Assembly (NCBI GenBank): GCA_023422005.1
Contig: JAEZSC010000186.1
Location: 1 to 64,000 of the forward strand
DNA from: Bacillota bacterium
Lineage (GTDB): Bacteria > Bacillota > Clostridia > Christensenellales > UMGS416
Reading direction: 5' to 3'
DNA length: 64,000 bases
Shown: in pieces, positions 8,509 through 16,520 of the stretch
How the letters are laid out: each line of letters starts with the position of its first letter
Position numbering within the stretch: position 1 is the stretch's first letter
Program-made: the position numbers and the translations under genes
Notes under the pieces: model-generated
The model's input: only the letters and a program-made list of their open reading frames with translations
Told to the model about the DNA's origin: nothing
The model's database searches: none

Positions 8509-9750
8509 ATGAAGATACTGTATTTCGACTGCCCGGCCGGCCTGTCCGGCGACATGACGCTGGGGGCGCTGCTGGACTTGGGCGTGGACGAAACCGCGCT
8601 GCGGACTGAGCTTTCCAAGCTGGGCGTGGACGGCGAATATGAGTTCCATGTGGATCGCGCGCAGAAGCGCGGCATCACGGGCACCCAGGTCAAGGTGCAT
8701 TTGACCTATGGCGAGCACGGCGCCGAAGCCGAGCATAAATGCGTCGCCGAAGGCGATGCTCTCGGCCACAGCCGCCAGCATCCCCACGCCCACCGTCATC
8801 TGTCGGACATCGTGGAGCTCATTGTGGCATCCGGCCTGTCCGAGAGCGTCAAGCGCCGGGCGGTGGCGCTGTTTACCGAGCTGGCCCAGGCCGAGGGCAA
8901 GGTCCATGGCGTGCCCGCCGAGGAAGTACACTTTCACGAGGTCGGCGCGGTGGACAGCATCGTGGATATCGTGGGCGCGTGCATCGCGCTGGAGCTGTTG
9001 GCGCCGGACCGCGTGATCTTCTCGCCCGTTAACACCGGCAGCGGCCGCGTGCGCTGCCAGCATGGGCTGATGCCCGTGCCGGCGCCGGCCACGGCGGAGC
9101 TGCTGACCGGCGTGCCCAGTTATTCCGACGGCACCATGAGCGAGATGACCACGCCCACCGGCGCGCTGATCGCCCGGTGTTTCGCCACGGGTTACGGCCC
9201 CCGGCCGGCCATGACGATCCGCCGTGTGGGCTACGGCCTGGGCTTCAAGGATTTTGACTTCCCCAACGCGCTGCGGGCCATACTTGGAGATGACGGAAGC
9301 GATACAGCGGAAGCCCAGACCGTGTGGGAGCTCAAGTGCAACCTGGACGACATGACCGGCGAGGCCATGGGGTATGCGCTGGAGCGGCTGCTGTCCGGCG
9401 GCGCGCTGGATGCCTGGTACACGCCCATCTACATGAAGAAGAACCGCCCGGCGTGGGAGCTTACGGCGCTGTGCGCTCCGGAGCGCCGCACCGACGTGGA
9501 GCGCATCCTCCTGAGCGAGACGACGACGCTGGGCGTGCGGGCCTGCTCCTTTGAGCGGACCACGCTGCCCCGCGACTGGCAAACCGTAGACACGCCATGG
9601 GGCCCCGTGCGCGTAAAGATTGCTCATGGGCCCGATGGGCTGCGGGCGGCCCCCGAATACGAGGATTGCGCTAAGCTGGCCCGGGAGCAGGGCATTCCTT
9701 TCGTGAAAATATACGCTACTGCTCAAGCAGTTGCGTTGTCTAAAATTTAA
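8509..9750 (+). CDS. larC: LarC, nickel insertion (pincer cofactor cyclometallase)
   Basis: LarC inserts nickel into the thiolated pyridinium precursor in a CTP-dependent reaction. The 413-residue protein starts with YFDCPAGLSGDMTLGALLD, has a His-rich segment (GHSRQHPHAHRHL, near residues 84-96) suited to binding nickel, and the conserved HEVGAVDSIVDIVG block. In Lactobacillus plantarum the gene is split in two frames joined by programmed frameshifting; here one continuous frame encodes the whole protein. RBS GAGGG precedes the ATG. Confidence 0.93.
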   Translation: MKILYFDCPAGLSGDMTLGALLDLGVDETALRTELSKLGVDGEYEFHVDRAQKRGITGTQVKVHLTYGEHGAEAEHKCVAEGDALGHSRQHPHAHRHLSDIVELIVASGLSESVKRRAVALFTELAQAEGKVHGVPAEEVHFHEVGAVDSIVDIVGACIALELLAPDRVIFSPVNTGSGRVRCQHGLMPVPAPATAELLTGVPSYSDGTMSEMTTPTGALIARCFATGYGPRPAMTIRRVGYGLGFKDFDFPNALRAILGDDGSDTAEAQTVWELKCNLDDMTGEAMGYALERLLSGGALDAWYTPIYMKKNRPAWELTALCAPERRTDVERILLSETTTLGVRACSFERTTLPRDWQTVDTPWGPVRVKIAHGPDGLRAAPEYEDCAKLAREQGIPFVKIYATAQAVALSKI

Positions 9751-9765
9751 AGGCAGGAGAAACAG

Positions 9766-11301
9766 ATGCATCAGGAAACGGTATTGGTGCTGGACTTCGG
9801 CGGCCAATACAACCAGCTCATCGCGCGCAGGGTGCGCCAAGCCAACGTTTACAGCGAGATACTGCCCTACAACGCCCCCATCGAGCGCATTCGCGCTCTG
9901 AACCCCAAGGGCATCATCTTCACCGGCGGCCCCAACAGCGTCTACGAGCCCGGCGCGCCGCTGGTGGACCCGGCGGTGTTCGCTCTGGGCGTGCCCATAC
10001 TGGGCATCTGCTACGGCAACCAGGTGTTCGCCCAGCTGTTGGGCGGCAAGGTGGCTCCGGCGGGCCACCGGGAGTACGGCCGCGTGTCCATCGCCCACGA
10101 CGCCACGTCGCCGCTGTTCGATGGCATCGAGCGCGAGCTCGTGTGCTGGATGAGCCACACCGACCAGGTGTGCGGCCTGCCCCAGGGCTTCCGCGTGACG
10201 GCGGCCACGGCCTCCTGCCCGCTGGCGGCCATGGAAGACGCGCAGCGCAAGCTGTACGGCGTGCAGTTCCACCCCGAGGTCGTGCACACGCCCAAGGGCC
10301 AGAAGCTGCTGGAGAACTTCCTGTACCGCATCTGCGGCTGCCAGGGCCTGTGGACCATGCACTCCTTCGCCCGCGAGAGCGTGCAGGCGATCAAGGACAA
10401 GGTGGGCGACCACAAGGTGCTGCTGGCCCTGTCCGGCGGCGTGGATTCCTCTGTGGCCGCGGTGCTCTTGAACCGCGCCGTGGGGCAGAACCTCACGTGC
10501 ATCTTCGTGGACCACGGCCTGCTGCGCAAGGACGAGGGCGACCAGGTGGAGCAGACCTTCAAGGGCAAGTTCGGCCTGAACATGATCCGCGTCAACGTGC
10601 AGCAGCGCTTCCTGGAGAAGCTGGCCGGCGTAAAGGACCCCGAGCGCAAGCGCAAGATCATCGGCGAGGAGTTCATCCGCGTCTTCGAGGAAGAGGCCAA
10701 GAAGATCGGCCATGTGCACTATCTGGCCCAGGGCACGATCTACCCCGACGTCGTGGAGAGCGGCGCGGGCCACGCGGCTGTCATAAAGTCCCACCACAAC
10801 GTGGGCGGCCTGCCGGACCATGTGGATTTCGAGGAGATCCTGGAACCCCTGCGGGACCTCTTCAAGGACGAAGTGCGCGCCGTGGGCGAGGAGTTGGGCA
10901 TCCCCTCGGCTCTCGTGTGGCGCCAGCCTTTCCCCGGACCGGGCCTGGCCATCCGCGTGATGGGCGAGGTGACCGCCGAGAAGCTGGCCATCCTGCGCGA
11001 CGCCGACGCTATCTACCGTGAGGAGATCGCCAAGGCGGGCTTGGACCGCGAGGTGTGGCAATACTTCGCGGTGCTGACCGACCAGCGCACCGTAGGCGTC
11101 ATGGGCGATGCCCGCACCTACGACTACCTTCTGGCGCTGCGGGCTGTCACCTCGGTGGACGCCATGACCGCCGACTGGGCCCACTTGCCCTACGAGCTGC
11201 TGGGCAAGATCAGCAACCGAATCATCAATGAGGTACCCCACATCAACCGGATCGTGTACGATATCACTTCCAAGCCGCCGGGAACGATCGAGTGGGAGTA
11301 A
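9766..11301 (+). CDS. guaA: GMP synthase (glutamine-hydrolysing)
   Basis: Amidates XMP to GMP using glutamine and ATP. The 511-residue protein has a class I glutamine amidotransferase domain (catalytic cysteine in GICYGNQ, HPE in FHPEVVHT), the PP-loop SGGVDSS and the C-terminal dimerisation domain ending in KPPGTIEWE. The residue after CYG is Asn where Met is usual. It follows larC by 15 bases with RBS AGGAGA and is terminated by the hairpin at 11326, so it may be the last gene of the degV/lar transcript. Confidence 0.97.
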   Translation: MHQETVLVLDFGGQYNQLIARRVRQANVYSEILPYNAPIERIRALNPKGIIFTGGPNSVYEPGAPLVDPAVFALGVPILGICYGNQVFAQLLGGKVAPAGHREYGRVSIAHDATSPLFDGIERELVCWMSHTDQVCGLPQGFRVTAATASCPLAAMEDAQRKLYGVQFHPEVVHTPKGQKLLENFLYRICGCQGLWTMHSFARESVQAIKDKVGDHKVLLALSGGVDSSVAAVLLNRAVGQNLTCIFVDHGLLRKDEGDQVEQTFKGKFGLNMIRVNVQQRFLEKLAGVKDPERKRKIIGEEFIRVFEEEAKKIGHVHYLAQGTIYPDVVESGAGHAAVIKSHHNVGGLPDHVDFEEILEPLRDLFKDEVRAVGEELGIPSALVWRQPFPGPGLAIRVMGEVTAEKLAILRDADAIYREEIAKAGLDREVWQYFAVLTDQRTVGVMGDARTYDYLLALRAVTSVDAMTADWAHLPYELLGKISNRIINEVPHINRIVYDITSKPPGTIEWE

Positions 11302-11325
11302 GCGCAGCCGGCTGACACGGGTCAT

Positions 11326-11372
11326 CGCAATATCGCCTGATGATAACTGCTGTCAGGCGATATTGCGTTTTT
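11326..11372 (+). terminator. Intrinsic terminator after guaA
   Basis: CGCAATATCGCCTGA (11326-11340) pairs perfectly with TCAGGCGATATTGCG (11353-11367), 15 base pairs, followed by TTTTTG. The rest of the gap to 11665 holds the promoter listed next and a second TATCAT box near 11504; no gene was recognised there. Confidence 0.93.
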
Positions 11373-11437
11373 GATTTCCCAGTCAGGGCCATGGAGGGAA
11401 TAAGCTGCTGCGGAGAGTCCATATTCCCATCAATATA

Positions 11438-11446
11438 TGCTATAAT
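11438..11446 (+). promoter_or_regulatory. Extended -10 promoter before the EVE-like gene
   Basis: TGCTATAAT (TATAAT at 11441-11446) is a consensus extended -10. The -35 region is poor. A second candidate, TGGTATCAT, lies about 60 bases downstream. Either would give a leader of more than 140 bases before the CDS at 11665. Confidence 0.5.
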
Positions 11447-11664
11447 AGAACAATCATATCGTTCCAGTCAGGCATGTATAAAGGAGCCGCACACAAATTA
11501 TGGTATCATGCGGCTATGCCGGAGGATATCCGGGAATGAATATCACTGGAATACATTTGGTTGAACAGGGTTAGCGACCGCGCCTACACGGAGGTGCTTC
11601 ACGGTGATGGAACTGCTCATGGCATTATGGGAAAGCCGTCAAGGACGATTGAAAGGAAAGAAGT

Positions 11665-12522
11665 ATGGAACTCAATGGCGCAAAGGTCAAGCATAAGACT
11701 TTCGGATGCGGCGTGGTGGCCCAACGCGAGGGCAGATATCTGGTCGTGGATTTCGGGCACACCCGGAAGGAATTCGTATACCCCGACGCATTCAGGACAT
11801 TCCTTGTGATCGAAGACCCGACGATCAACGAGAAAGTTCAAAACGATCTTGCCCTTGCCCAAGAGGTGATCGATGCCGCGGAAAAGCAGCGCATGGAACT
11901 GATACCCGTGATACACACCGAATCGCGCGATGTGAAAAAGAAAAAGCCCAGAGCTTCAAGCGCCAAACGGCCGCAGCCGCAGCCTTCTGAAATTTTGGTG
12001 AAATCACCCACCGGGCAGCAGTACTTTTTTGTGTTCCAGAACAAAACCTTCAATGTCGAGCATCAGGGGGGCTATTTGTGGGCGCCCAAACCCAATGCCA
12101 ACGGAAGGGACATCTGGCATTGGAAGCTGATGGGGGAAGTGCATGCGGGAGATGTGATTTTCCACATCGTCAACCAAAATATTGTAGCGCTCAGCGTAGC
12201 GTCCGGCGCCAGCTATTCGGCGAAGCTGCCGGGCGAGGCCGGGCAAGAGCAAGCCGAGGAAGACGCCGGCCGGCGTGTCGATTGTACGTATTACATACTG
12301 AAGTCGCCGATGCCGACGTCCGAGTTCAAGGATACGATCATGGACATGCAGCCCGCGCAGTATGTGCCGTTTAACGCATCGGGCCGCGGGAATACCGGGT
12401 ATCTGTTCGCGTCCAACCCCACGCTGTCGAAGTTTCTTTTTGACAAGATAACGGTTCGAAACGAACAGCTGGCCGATCTGGCGGAGACGCTGGGGTTTGG
12501 GACGGCAGAAGCGGCTCAGTAG
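11665..12522 (+). CDS. Two-domain protein: Tudor-like N-terminus and EVE-like C-terminus
   Basis: Protein of 285 residues, ATG preceded by GAAAGGAAAG. Residues 1-60 (KVKHKTFGCGVV, then YLVVDFGH and FVYPDAF) resemble the small beta-barrel domain found at the N-terminus of many Clostridia hypothetical proteins. Residues 75-105 are Lys/Pro-rich linker. Residues 108-275 (FVFQNKTFNVEHQGGYLWAP, then HWKLMGEVHAGDVIFH) resemble the EVE/YTH-like fold seen in modified-base readers attached to HNH or McrB-type restriction proteins. No nuclease domain is visible. A stand-alone reader of modified nucleic acid is an inference from this resemblance. It is monocistronic between a promoter and a terminator. 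Confidence 0.7.
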   Translation: MELNGAKVKHKTFGCGVVAQREGRYLVVDFGHTRKEFVYPDAFRTFLVIEDPTINEKVQNDLALAQEVIDAAEKQRMELIPVIHTESRDVKKKKPRASSAKRPQPQPSEILVKSPTGQQYFFVFQNKTFNVEHQGGYLWAPKPNANGRDIWHWKLMGEVHAGDVIFHIVNQNIVALSVASGASYSAKLPGEAGQEQAEEDAGRRVDCTYYILKSPMPTSEFKDTIMDMQPAQYVPFNASGRGNTGYLFASNPTLSKFLFDKITVRNEQLADLAETLGFGTAEAAQ

Positions 12523-12547
12523 CAGGCCGCTGTGCTACGCTCCGCTT

Positions 12548-12576
12548 TCGCCTGCGGCACTTTGGTGCCTTGGCGA
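12548..12576. repeat. Intergenic hairpin repeat, copy 1 (family A)
   Basis: TCGCC/GGCGA outer arms and GGCAC/GTGCC inner arms around a TTTG loop. It matches the elements at 39665 and 42055 (reverse complement orientation judged from the AAAT flank). The inner pair reads A-T here and G-C in the other two copies, a compensatory change. Confidence 0.6.
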
Positions 12577-12606
12577 TTAGGAACGACTTGTACTTTTATT
12601 CCGTTT

Positions 12607-12641
12607 GCCCGCCGCCGATAACCGTCGCCGGCGGGCCTTTT
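12607..12641 (+). terminator. Intrinsic terminator after the EVE-like gene
   Basis: GCCCGCCG (12607-12614) pairs with CGGCGGGC (12629-12636), followed by CTTTTATTTAT. Confidence 0.75.
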
Positions 12642-12771
12642 ATTTATCGTCTCATGCTGTACAATAGGGGACGGGGGACGCCTGCGGGCGGGTGCCTGAA
12701 CGGCCATGAGCTTGCAATTGGTTTCCTCCCGCCGGATGAACCAGCGGTCGGTTTCACAACTCCGAATGGGG

Positions 12772-13038
12772 ATGAGCGATAGCTATATGATTATTGAGGT
12801 CGAGAGTTATTTGGGCGACACGTTGATTACGGGGAAGGTATCCTCGATTGAGCAGTTGAGGCATCAGATGCTGAGTGTTTTGCTGCAAGTAGGCGAAAAA
12901 GACTTCGTTCCGTTTTTTTGTGCACGATATGGCTTTGACATAATGCCATATGATGATTATATCAAGGTGGATTTCCGTATCGACTTGGATACGCACAAGG
13001 TTTTTGGTTGTGAAGATGAGAATGAGTGGACGCCATGA
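12772..13038 (+). CDS. Small hypothetical protein
   Basis: About 88 residues, not recognised. The sequence alternates hydrophobic and charged residues (IIEVESYLGDTLITGKV, FCARYGFDIMPYDDYIKVDF), as expected of a small compact alpha/beta protein; no signal peptide or membrane segment. The start is uncertain: ATGs at 12766, 12772 and 12787 are all possible and none has a clear ribosome binding site. The base composition is clearly lower in GC than the neighbours. A terminator follows at 13094. Confidence 0.55.
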   Translation: MSDSYMIIEVESYLGDTLITGKVSSIEQLRHQMLSVLLQVGEKDFVPFFCARYGFDIMPYDDYIKVDFRIDLDTHKVFGCEDENEWTP

Positions 13039-13093
13039 ACTGTCATCTCTGTCCGATGATTCCAAAAGCAGATAGTAAAATAGCAAAAATTGA

Positions 13094-13121
13094 GAGCGCC
13101 CAATCTTGGCGCTCACTTTTT
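13094..13121 (+). terminator. Intrinsic terminator after the small hypothetical gene
   Basis: GAGCGCC (13094-13100) pairs with GGCGCTC (13108-13114) and is followed by ACTTTTTTT. The same hairpin read on the minus strand is followed by TCAATTTTTG, so it may end transcription from both sides. Confidence 0.8.
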
Positions 13122-13129
13122 TTCACAAC

Positions 13130-13194
13130 TAAAAAGTCACCCTCCTGGGTGACCTTAATAAGCCGACACGATTTACCGCATCAATCATAAAAAT
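13130..13194 (-). ncRNA. Possible short minus-strand transcript
   Basis: A consensus minus-strand promoter (13195-13223) would start transcription near 13188. About 35 bases downstream lies a hairpin, GTCACCC/GGGTGAC (13136-13153 on the plus strand), followed on the minus strand by TTTTTAG. The predicted RNA is only 55-60 bases. No gene follows; the GAGCGCC hairpin beyond is a second terminator. The interval 13039-13360 otherwise holds nothing recognised. Confidence 0.35.
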
Positions 13195-13223
13195 ATCATA
13201 GCCCGAAAATATCAACCTGTCAA
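13195..13223 (-). promoter_or_regulatory. Consensus sigma-A promoter on the minus strand
   Basis: Read on the minus strand: TTGACA (13223-13218), 17-base spacer, TATGAT (13200-13195). It points away from the methyltransferase gene at 13361 towards two terminator hairpins. Confidence 0.65.
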
Positions 13224-13360
13224 GATAAACCGTGAGAAAGCGGGCCTGCGGCAGCAAAATGCCCCGCTTGTCAAGCAGACCTTTCCCACCTTCCATTTGC
13301 CCATTTGCACCCCGCCAGGGTGTCCGGTTATTGTAAGCCAAATGGATGGGAGGGTCGCCC

Positions 13361-14041
13361 ATGAACTGGTATAACTACATAGCCCTGCGCAACGGCGGCT
13401 ACAAGGTCAACGTGCCCATCGAGGTCGTGGGCGAATCCGCCGAGGATGTTTTCGAGTGGGAGCTTAAGGACCTGATCGCCGGCAAAGCCGTGCTGGACGC
13501 CGGGTGCGGGCACGGAGAGTTCACGTTGAAGATGGCGAAGTATGCTCACAGCATCGTGGGGTATGACTTCGCCGGGGAGATGATCAAGATCGCCAACCGG
13601 TTGAAGAACGAGCAGTCAGCGGACAATGTGACATTCCTGGAAACCGTGTGGGGCCAGCAGCTCCCCTTTGCCGACGGCACCTTTGACGTGATCTACAGCC
13701 GCCGGGGCCCCGGCTCCATCGTGGAGCAGAGCCGATTGCTGAAGCCCGGCGGTGTCGTCACAGGAATCCACACCTATCCGATCACGGACGGCGAGATCAC
13801 CGATCGCATCCAGGCCACCGGGGCTTATACGGACATCGCAAGGCGGGTTTTCCAAACCGCCGCAACCTACTTTGCAAACGAGGCCGACTTCGCCGAATAC
13901 CTGTCCTCCATGCACCTGTCGCCGGACTACACGCTGCCGGAAAACCGGGAAGCCTTTGAGCGTATCCTGCGGGGCAGCTTTATCGATGGCCGCATCGGCA
14001 TCCGGGAGAGCAAGCAGATCTGGCGGGCGGTGAAGAAATGA
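13361..14041 (+). CDS. Class I SAM-dependent methyltransferase
   Basis: Small-molecule type methyltransferase, 226 residues. SAM-binding motif I is VLDAGCGHGEF (about residues 44-54), the acidic strand-2 motif is IVGYDFAGEMI and the post-motif region is RLLKPGGVVTG. The substrate is not predictable. The ATG at 13361 is preferred over 13346 because GGGAGG lies eight to nine bases upstream. Its stop overlaps the next start in an ATGA arrangement. First gene of a four-gene cluster of modifying enzymes. Confidence 0.88.
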   Translation: MNWYNYIALRNGGYKVNVPIEVVGESAEDVFEWELKDLIAGKAVLDAGCGHGEFTLKMAKYAHSIVGYDFAGEMIKIANRLKNEQSADNVTFLETVWGQQLPFADGTFDVIYSRRGPGSIVEQSRLLKPGGVVTGIHTYPITDGEITDRIQATGAYTDIARRVFQTAATYFANEADFAEYLSSMHLSPDYTLPENREAFERILRGSFIDGRIGIRESKQIWRAVKK

Positions 14042-14826
14042 GAGAACCCATCGTAAATAGCATTGCAATCATGCGGGATCGAGTTGCGGCGGTGCTGTCC
14101 GCCAAGATGCCAACGATCTATCTGTACGGCTCCGTGGTGCTGGGCGATTTCCGGCTGGGATGGAGCGACATCGATATCCTGTGCCTGGTGGAACAGCCGA
14201 TTTCCCCTGCGGAGGCGGAGGTGCTCGTCAACTTGCGGCAGGCGCTGCTGGCCGAGCATCCCGGCATTCCCTATTTCCGTCTGTTCGAAGGCGGAATGCT
14301 CAGTTGGGATGCGCTGCGTACCGGCCGGAGGGAACCTGTTGTCTACTGGGGAACCAGCGGGCAGCGGATCACGGATGCCTATCAACTGGATCCTTTCTCT
14401 GCGATTGTAATCATCAAGTACGGCAAGCTGCTGTGCAGTGAGGATCACAGGGACCGGTTCACCTATCCCTCCCGCAGCGATCTGGTGAAGGCAGTTGGGC
14501 ATCATTACACGGCAATCAGGAAATTCGCCACGGTCACCTCTGCCCAAGTGACCTCCTGCGGATGGCTGCTGGACATCGCACGGTGCCTGTACACGATGGA
14601 GACCGACGATGTCATCGCAAAGACCAAGGCCGGGGAGTGGGCGCTGGAGCGCAATTTGGCGCCGGAACCGGAGATTCTGAGGCGGGCAGTGGAAGTCCGC
14701 AAGGAGCCCCAACGGGTTCTGGAGGATGCCGGGACGTTGGCTTGGCTGGCGTCTCTCGGGCCGCATATCCAGCGTTTCGCCGATGTGCTGGAGGCGAAGT
14801 TGGCAAAAGCGGAAATCCCCGTATGA
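14038..14826 (+). CDS. Nucleotidyltransferase-fold protein, ANT-like
   Basis: Protein of 262 residues. The nucleotidyltransferase motif is GSVVLGDFRLGWSDIDIL, i.e. GS followed by DxD at about residues 25-42, and the C-terminal helical part resembles that of aminoglycoside adenylyltransferases (ANT(3'')/AadA relatives). It may adenylylate a small molecule, but drug resistance is not shown by the sequence. It overlaps the upstream methyltransferase by four bases. Confidence 0.75.
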   Translation: MREPIVNSIAIMRDRVAAVLSAKMPTIYLYGSVVLGDFRLGWSDIDILCLVEQPISPAEAEVLVNLRQALLAEHPGIPYFRLFEGGMLSWDALRTGRREPVVYWGTSGQRITDAYQLDPFSAIVIIKYGKLLCSEDHRDRFTYPSRSDLVKAVGHHYTAIRKFATVTSAQVTSCGWLLDIARCLYTMETDDVIAKTKAGEWALERNLAPEPEILRRAVEVRKEPQRVLEDAGTLAWLASLGPHIQRFADVLEAKLAKAEIPV

Positions 14827-14878
14827 CTGGCCCGTCCAACAAAGCCATCTGAGCGGTGAAGAAATGAAGGAGGCCAAC

Positions 14879-15562
14879 TTGAAGTACACTGCTGTTTTTT
14901 TCGACAGAGACGATACGTTGACGCACGGAAACGAGCAAAAGCGGGTATGGATGCAGGATACGATTTCACAATGGAGCGGCAGAGCCTATGAGTTGCCCTA
15001 CGAGAAGATGACCGCTTTGTTTCATGCGGCGGGTTATGGCTCTGTAAAGGATGTAGAGACGGAGAAAGCGTTCTGGAAGAGATATTATTGTTGCCTGCTC
15101 AAGGGCGAGGGGATATCGGAAAGCCTGGGTACCCGTTCCATTATGCTTTTCAATGAGTTGTGGTGCGAAAACAACCCGCCGATCCCTTACCCTGAAACGG
15201 TGGAAGTCCTGGAATGTTTTCGCTCCCGTGGGTATCGGATGGGCGTTATTAGCAACACGTCGCCTTCGCTGGAGCTGACGCTGCAAAAAGCCGGCATCGC
15301 GAAGTACTTTACGTCCTTTACCGCAAGCTCGCTGGCTGGGGCGAGCAAACCCAGTCCGATCATCTTCAACGCAGCGCTGAGGGCGCAAGGCGTAACAGCA
15401 GCCGAGAGCCTATATGTGGATGATTACGATGTTTTGGCCGATGGCGCCCGCGAGCAGGGCTTTACTTCGTTTTTCATTAACCGGGAGGGCGTATCCGGTG
15501 GAAAATGGGTGATTCGCAGCCTGAAAGAAATGATCGATTTTATGGAGAAGGACCATGACTGA
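14879..15562 (+). CDS. HAD-superfamily hydrolase
   Basis: Phosphatase-type HAD protein of 227 residues. Motif I is FFDRDDTLT at residues 7-15, motif II is the VISNTS region, motif III the lysine in GASKPSP and motif IV LYVDDYDVLADGA. The TTG at 14879 is chosen because AAGGAGG lies five bases upstream; an ATG at 14864 is in frame but has no good ribosome binding site. Its end overlaps the following methyltransferase by eight bases. Substrate unknown. Confidence 0.85.
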   Translation: MKYTAVFFDRDDTLTHGNEQKRVWMQDTISQWSGRAYELPYEKMTALFHAAGYGSVKDVETEKAFWKRYYCCLLKGEGISESLGTRSIMLFNELWCENNPPIPYPETVEVLECFRSRGYRMGVISNTSPSLELTLQKAGIAKYFTSFTASSLAGASKPSPIIFNAALRAQGVTAAESLYVDDYDVLADGAREQGFTSFFINREGVSGGKWVIRSLKEMIDFMEKDHD

Positions 15563-16520
15563 CACATCCAGCAACGCCATCTGGAGCGCCGCGCAAAGGC
15601 CGGATACCTTTGAATCCCGCTCACACCGCTTCCGCGAGGAGATGCGACCTGTTTTCTACCAATGGCTGGGCATTTCTCGCGAAAGCACGGTGTTGGACGG
15701 TGGCTGCGGCTCCGGCGTGTTCACCCGCTATCTGGCGCAAGGCTTGACCAGCGGGCACATCACCGGGTTCGACATCAACCCCGGCTTCATAGCATACGGC
15801 ACGGCAAAGGCACAGGAGCTGGGATTGGACGGCAGGATGAAGCTGGAACTGGCCGACGGCTTTGCCCTGCCTTACGAGGACTGTGCCTTCGACGCGGTGA
15901 CCAACTATACCTATGTCGGCGTGTTGTCCGACCCCGAGGCAGGGCTCAAGGAGCTCATCCGGGTGTGCAGGCCGGGCGGCGTCGTGTCCTGCGTTGTCGC
16001 GTCCAATTCCATCCCGAACATCGGCTGGCAGGGGGATTATCCCTTTGACGGCGCGGACGAGCTGCAGAGGTTGGCCTCGCTGGAAAGCATGATCTTCACC
16101 GGCTTTGCCTTCGGTGGCGCGGATTGGAAGCAATCGAAGGCGTGGAATGCCTGCCGCTACCCCAAGCTTTTGGAAACCTGCGGCCTTGGCGATATCCGCG
16201 TCTACCCCTTCGCCCATCTGATGTGCTATGGCGACGCCGCTTATCCGCTGGACTACCGCAGGCAGCTGGCCGTCACCGAGACACAGGAGGAAATCAACTG
16301 GCTCCAGACGCGATATGCCGGCAAGGAGAGCATCTACGAGAGCCATGGGTTCTTTTGCTGGGACTTTGACCAACTGGTGCTCTTGCTGGAAAGGAAGCTG
16401 GCCTATCTCAAGGAACATTTTGACACCGATCAAAGCTATGAATGGCATGGGGGATTCAACTTCATCGTGACCGGAACAAAGCGGGAACGAGGAAGCGGCA
16501 ACGGGCTTGCGGCCTGTTAA
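15555..16520 (+). CDS. Class I SAM-dependent methyltransferase
   Basis: Methyltransferase of 321 residues with motif I VLDGGCGSGVFTRYL (about residues 37-51), strand 2 ITGFDINPGFI and LADGFALPYEDCAFDAV. The C-terminal 120 residues are Trp/Tyr-rich and probably bind substrate. Last gene of the 13361-16520 cluster. Its TAA overlaps the stop codon of the convergent membrane protein gene by three bases. Confidence 0.88.
   Translation: MTDTSSNAIWSAAQRPDTFESRSHRFREEMRPVFYQWLGISRESTVLDGGCGSGVFTRYLAQGLTSGHITGFDINPGFIAYGTAKAQELGLDGRMKLELADGFALPYEDCAFDAVTNYTYVGVLSDPEAGLKELIRVCRPGGVVSCVVASNSIPNIGWQGDYPFDGADELQRLASLESMIFTGFAFGGADWKQSKAWNACRYPKLLETCGLGDIRVYPFAHLMCYGDAAYPLDYRRQLAVTETQEEINWLQTRYAGKESIYESHGFFCWDFDQLVLLLERKLAYLKEHFDTDQSYEWHGGFNFIVTGTKRERGSGNGLAAC

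Noticed and set aside
8395..11325. Long minus-strand open frame opposite larC and guaA
   Set aside because: Same cause; it is antisense to complete larC and guaA genes.
13129..13362. Minus-strand frame of 77 codons before the methyltransferase gene
   Set aside because: It spans the minus-strand promoter and terminator hairpin and has no ribosome binding site; the promoter-terminator pair is the better explanation.
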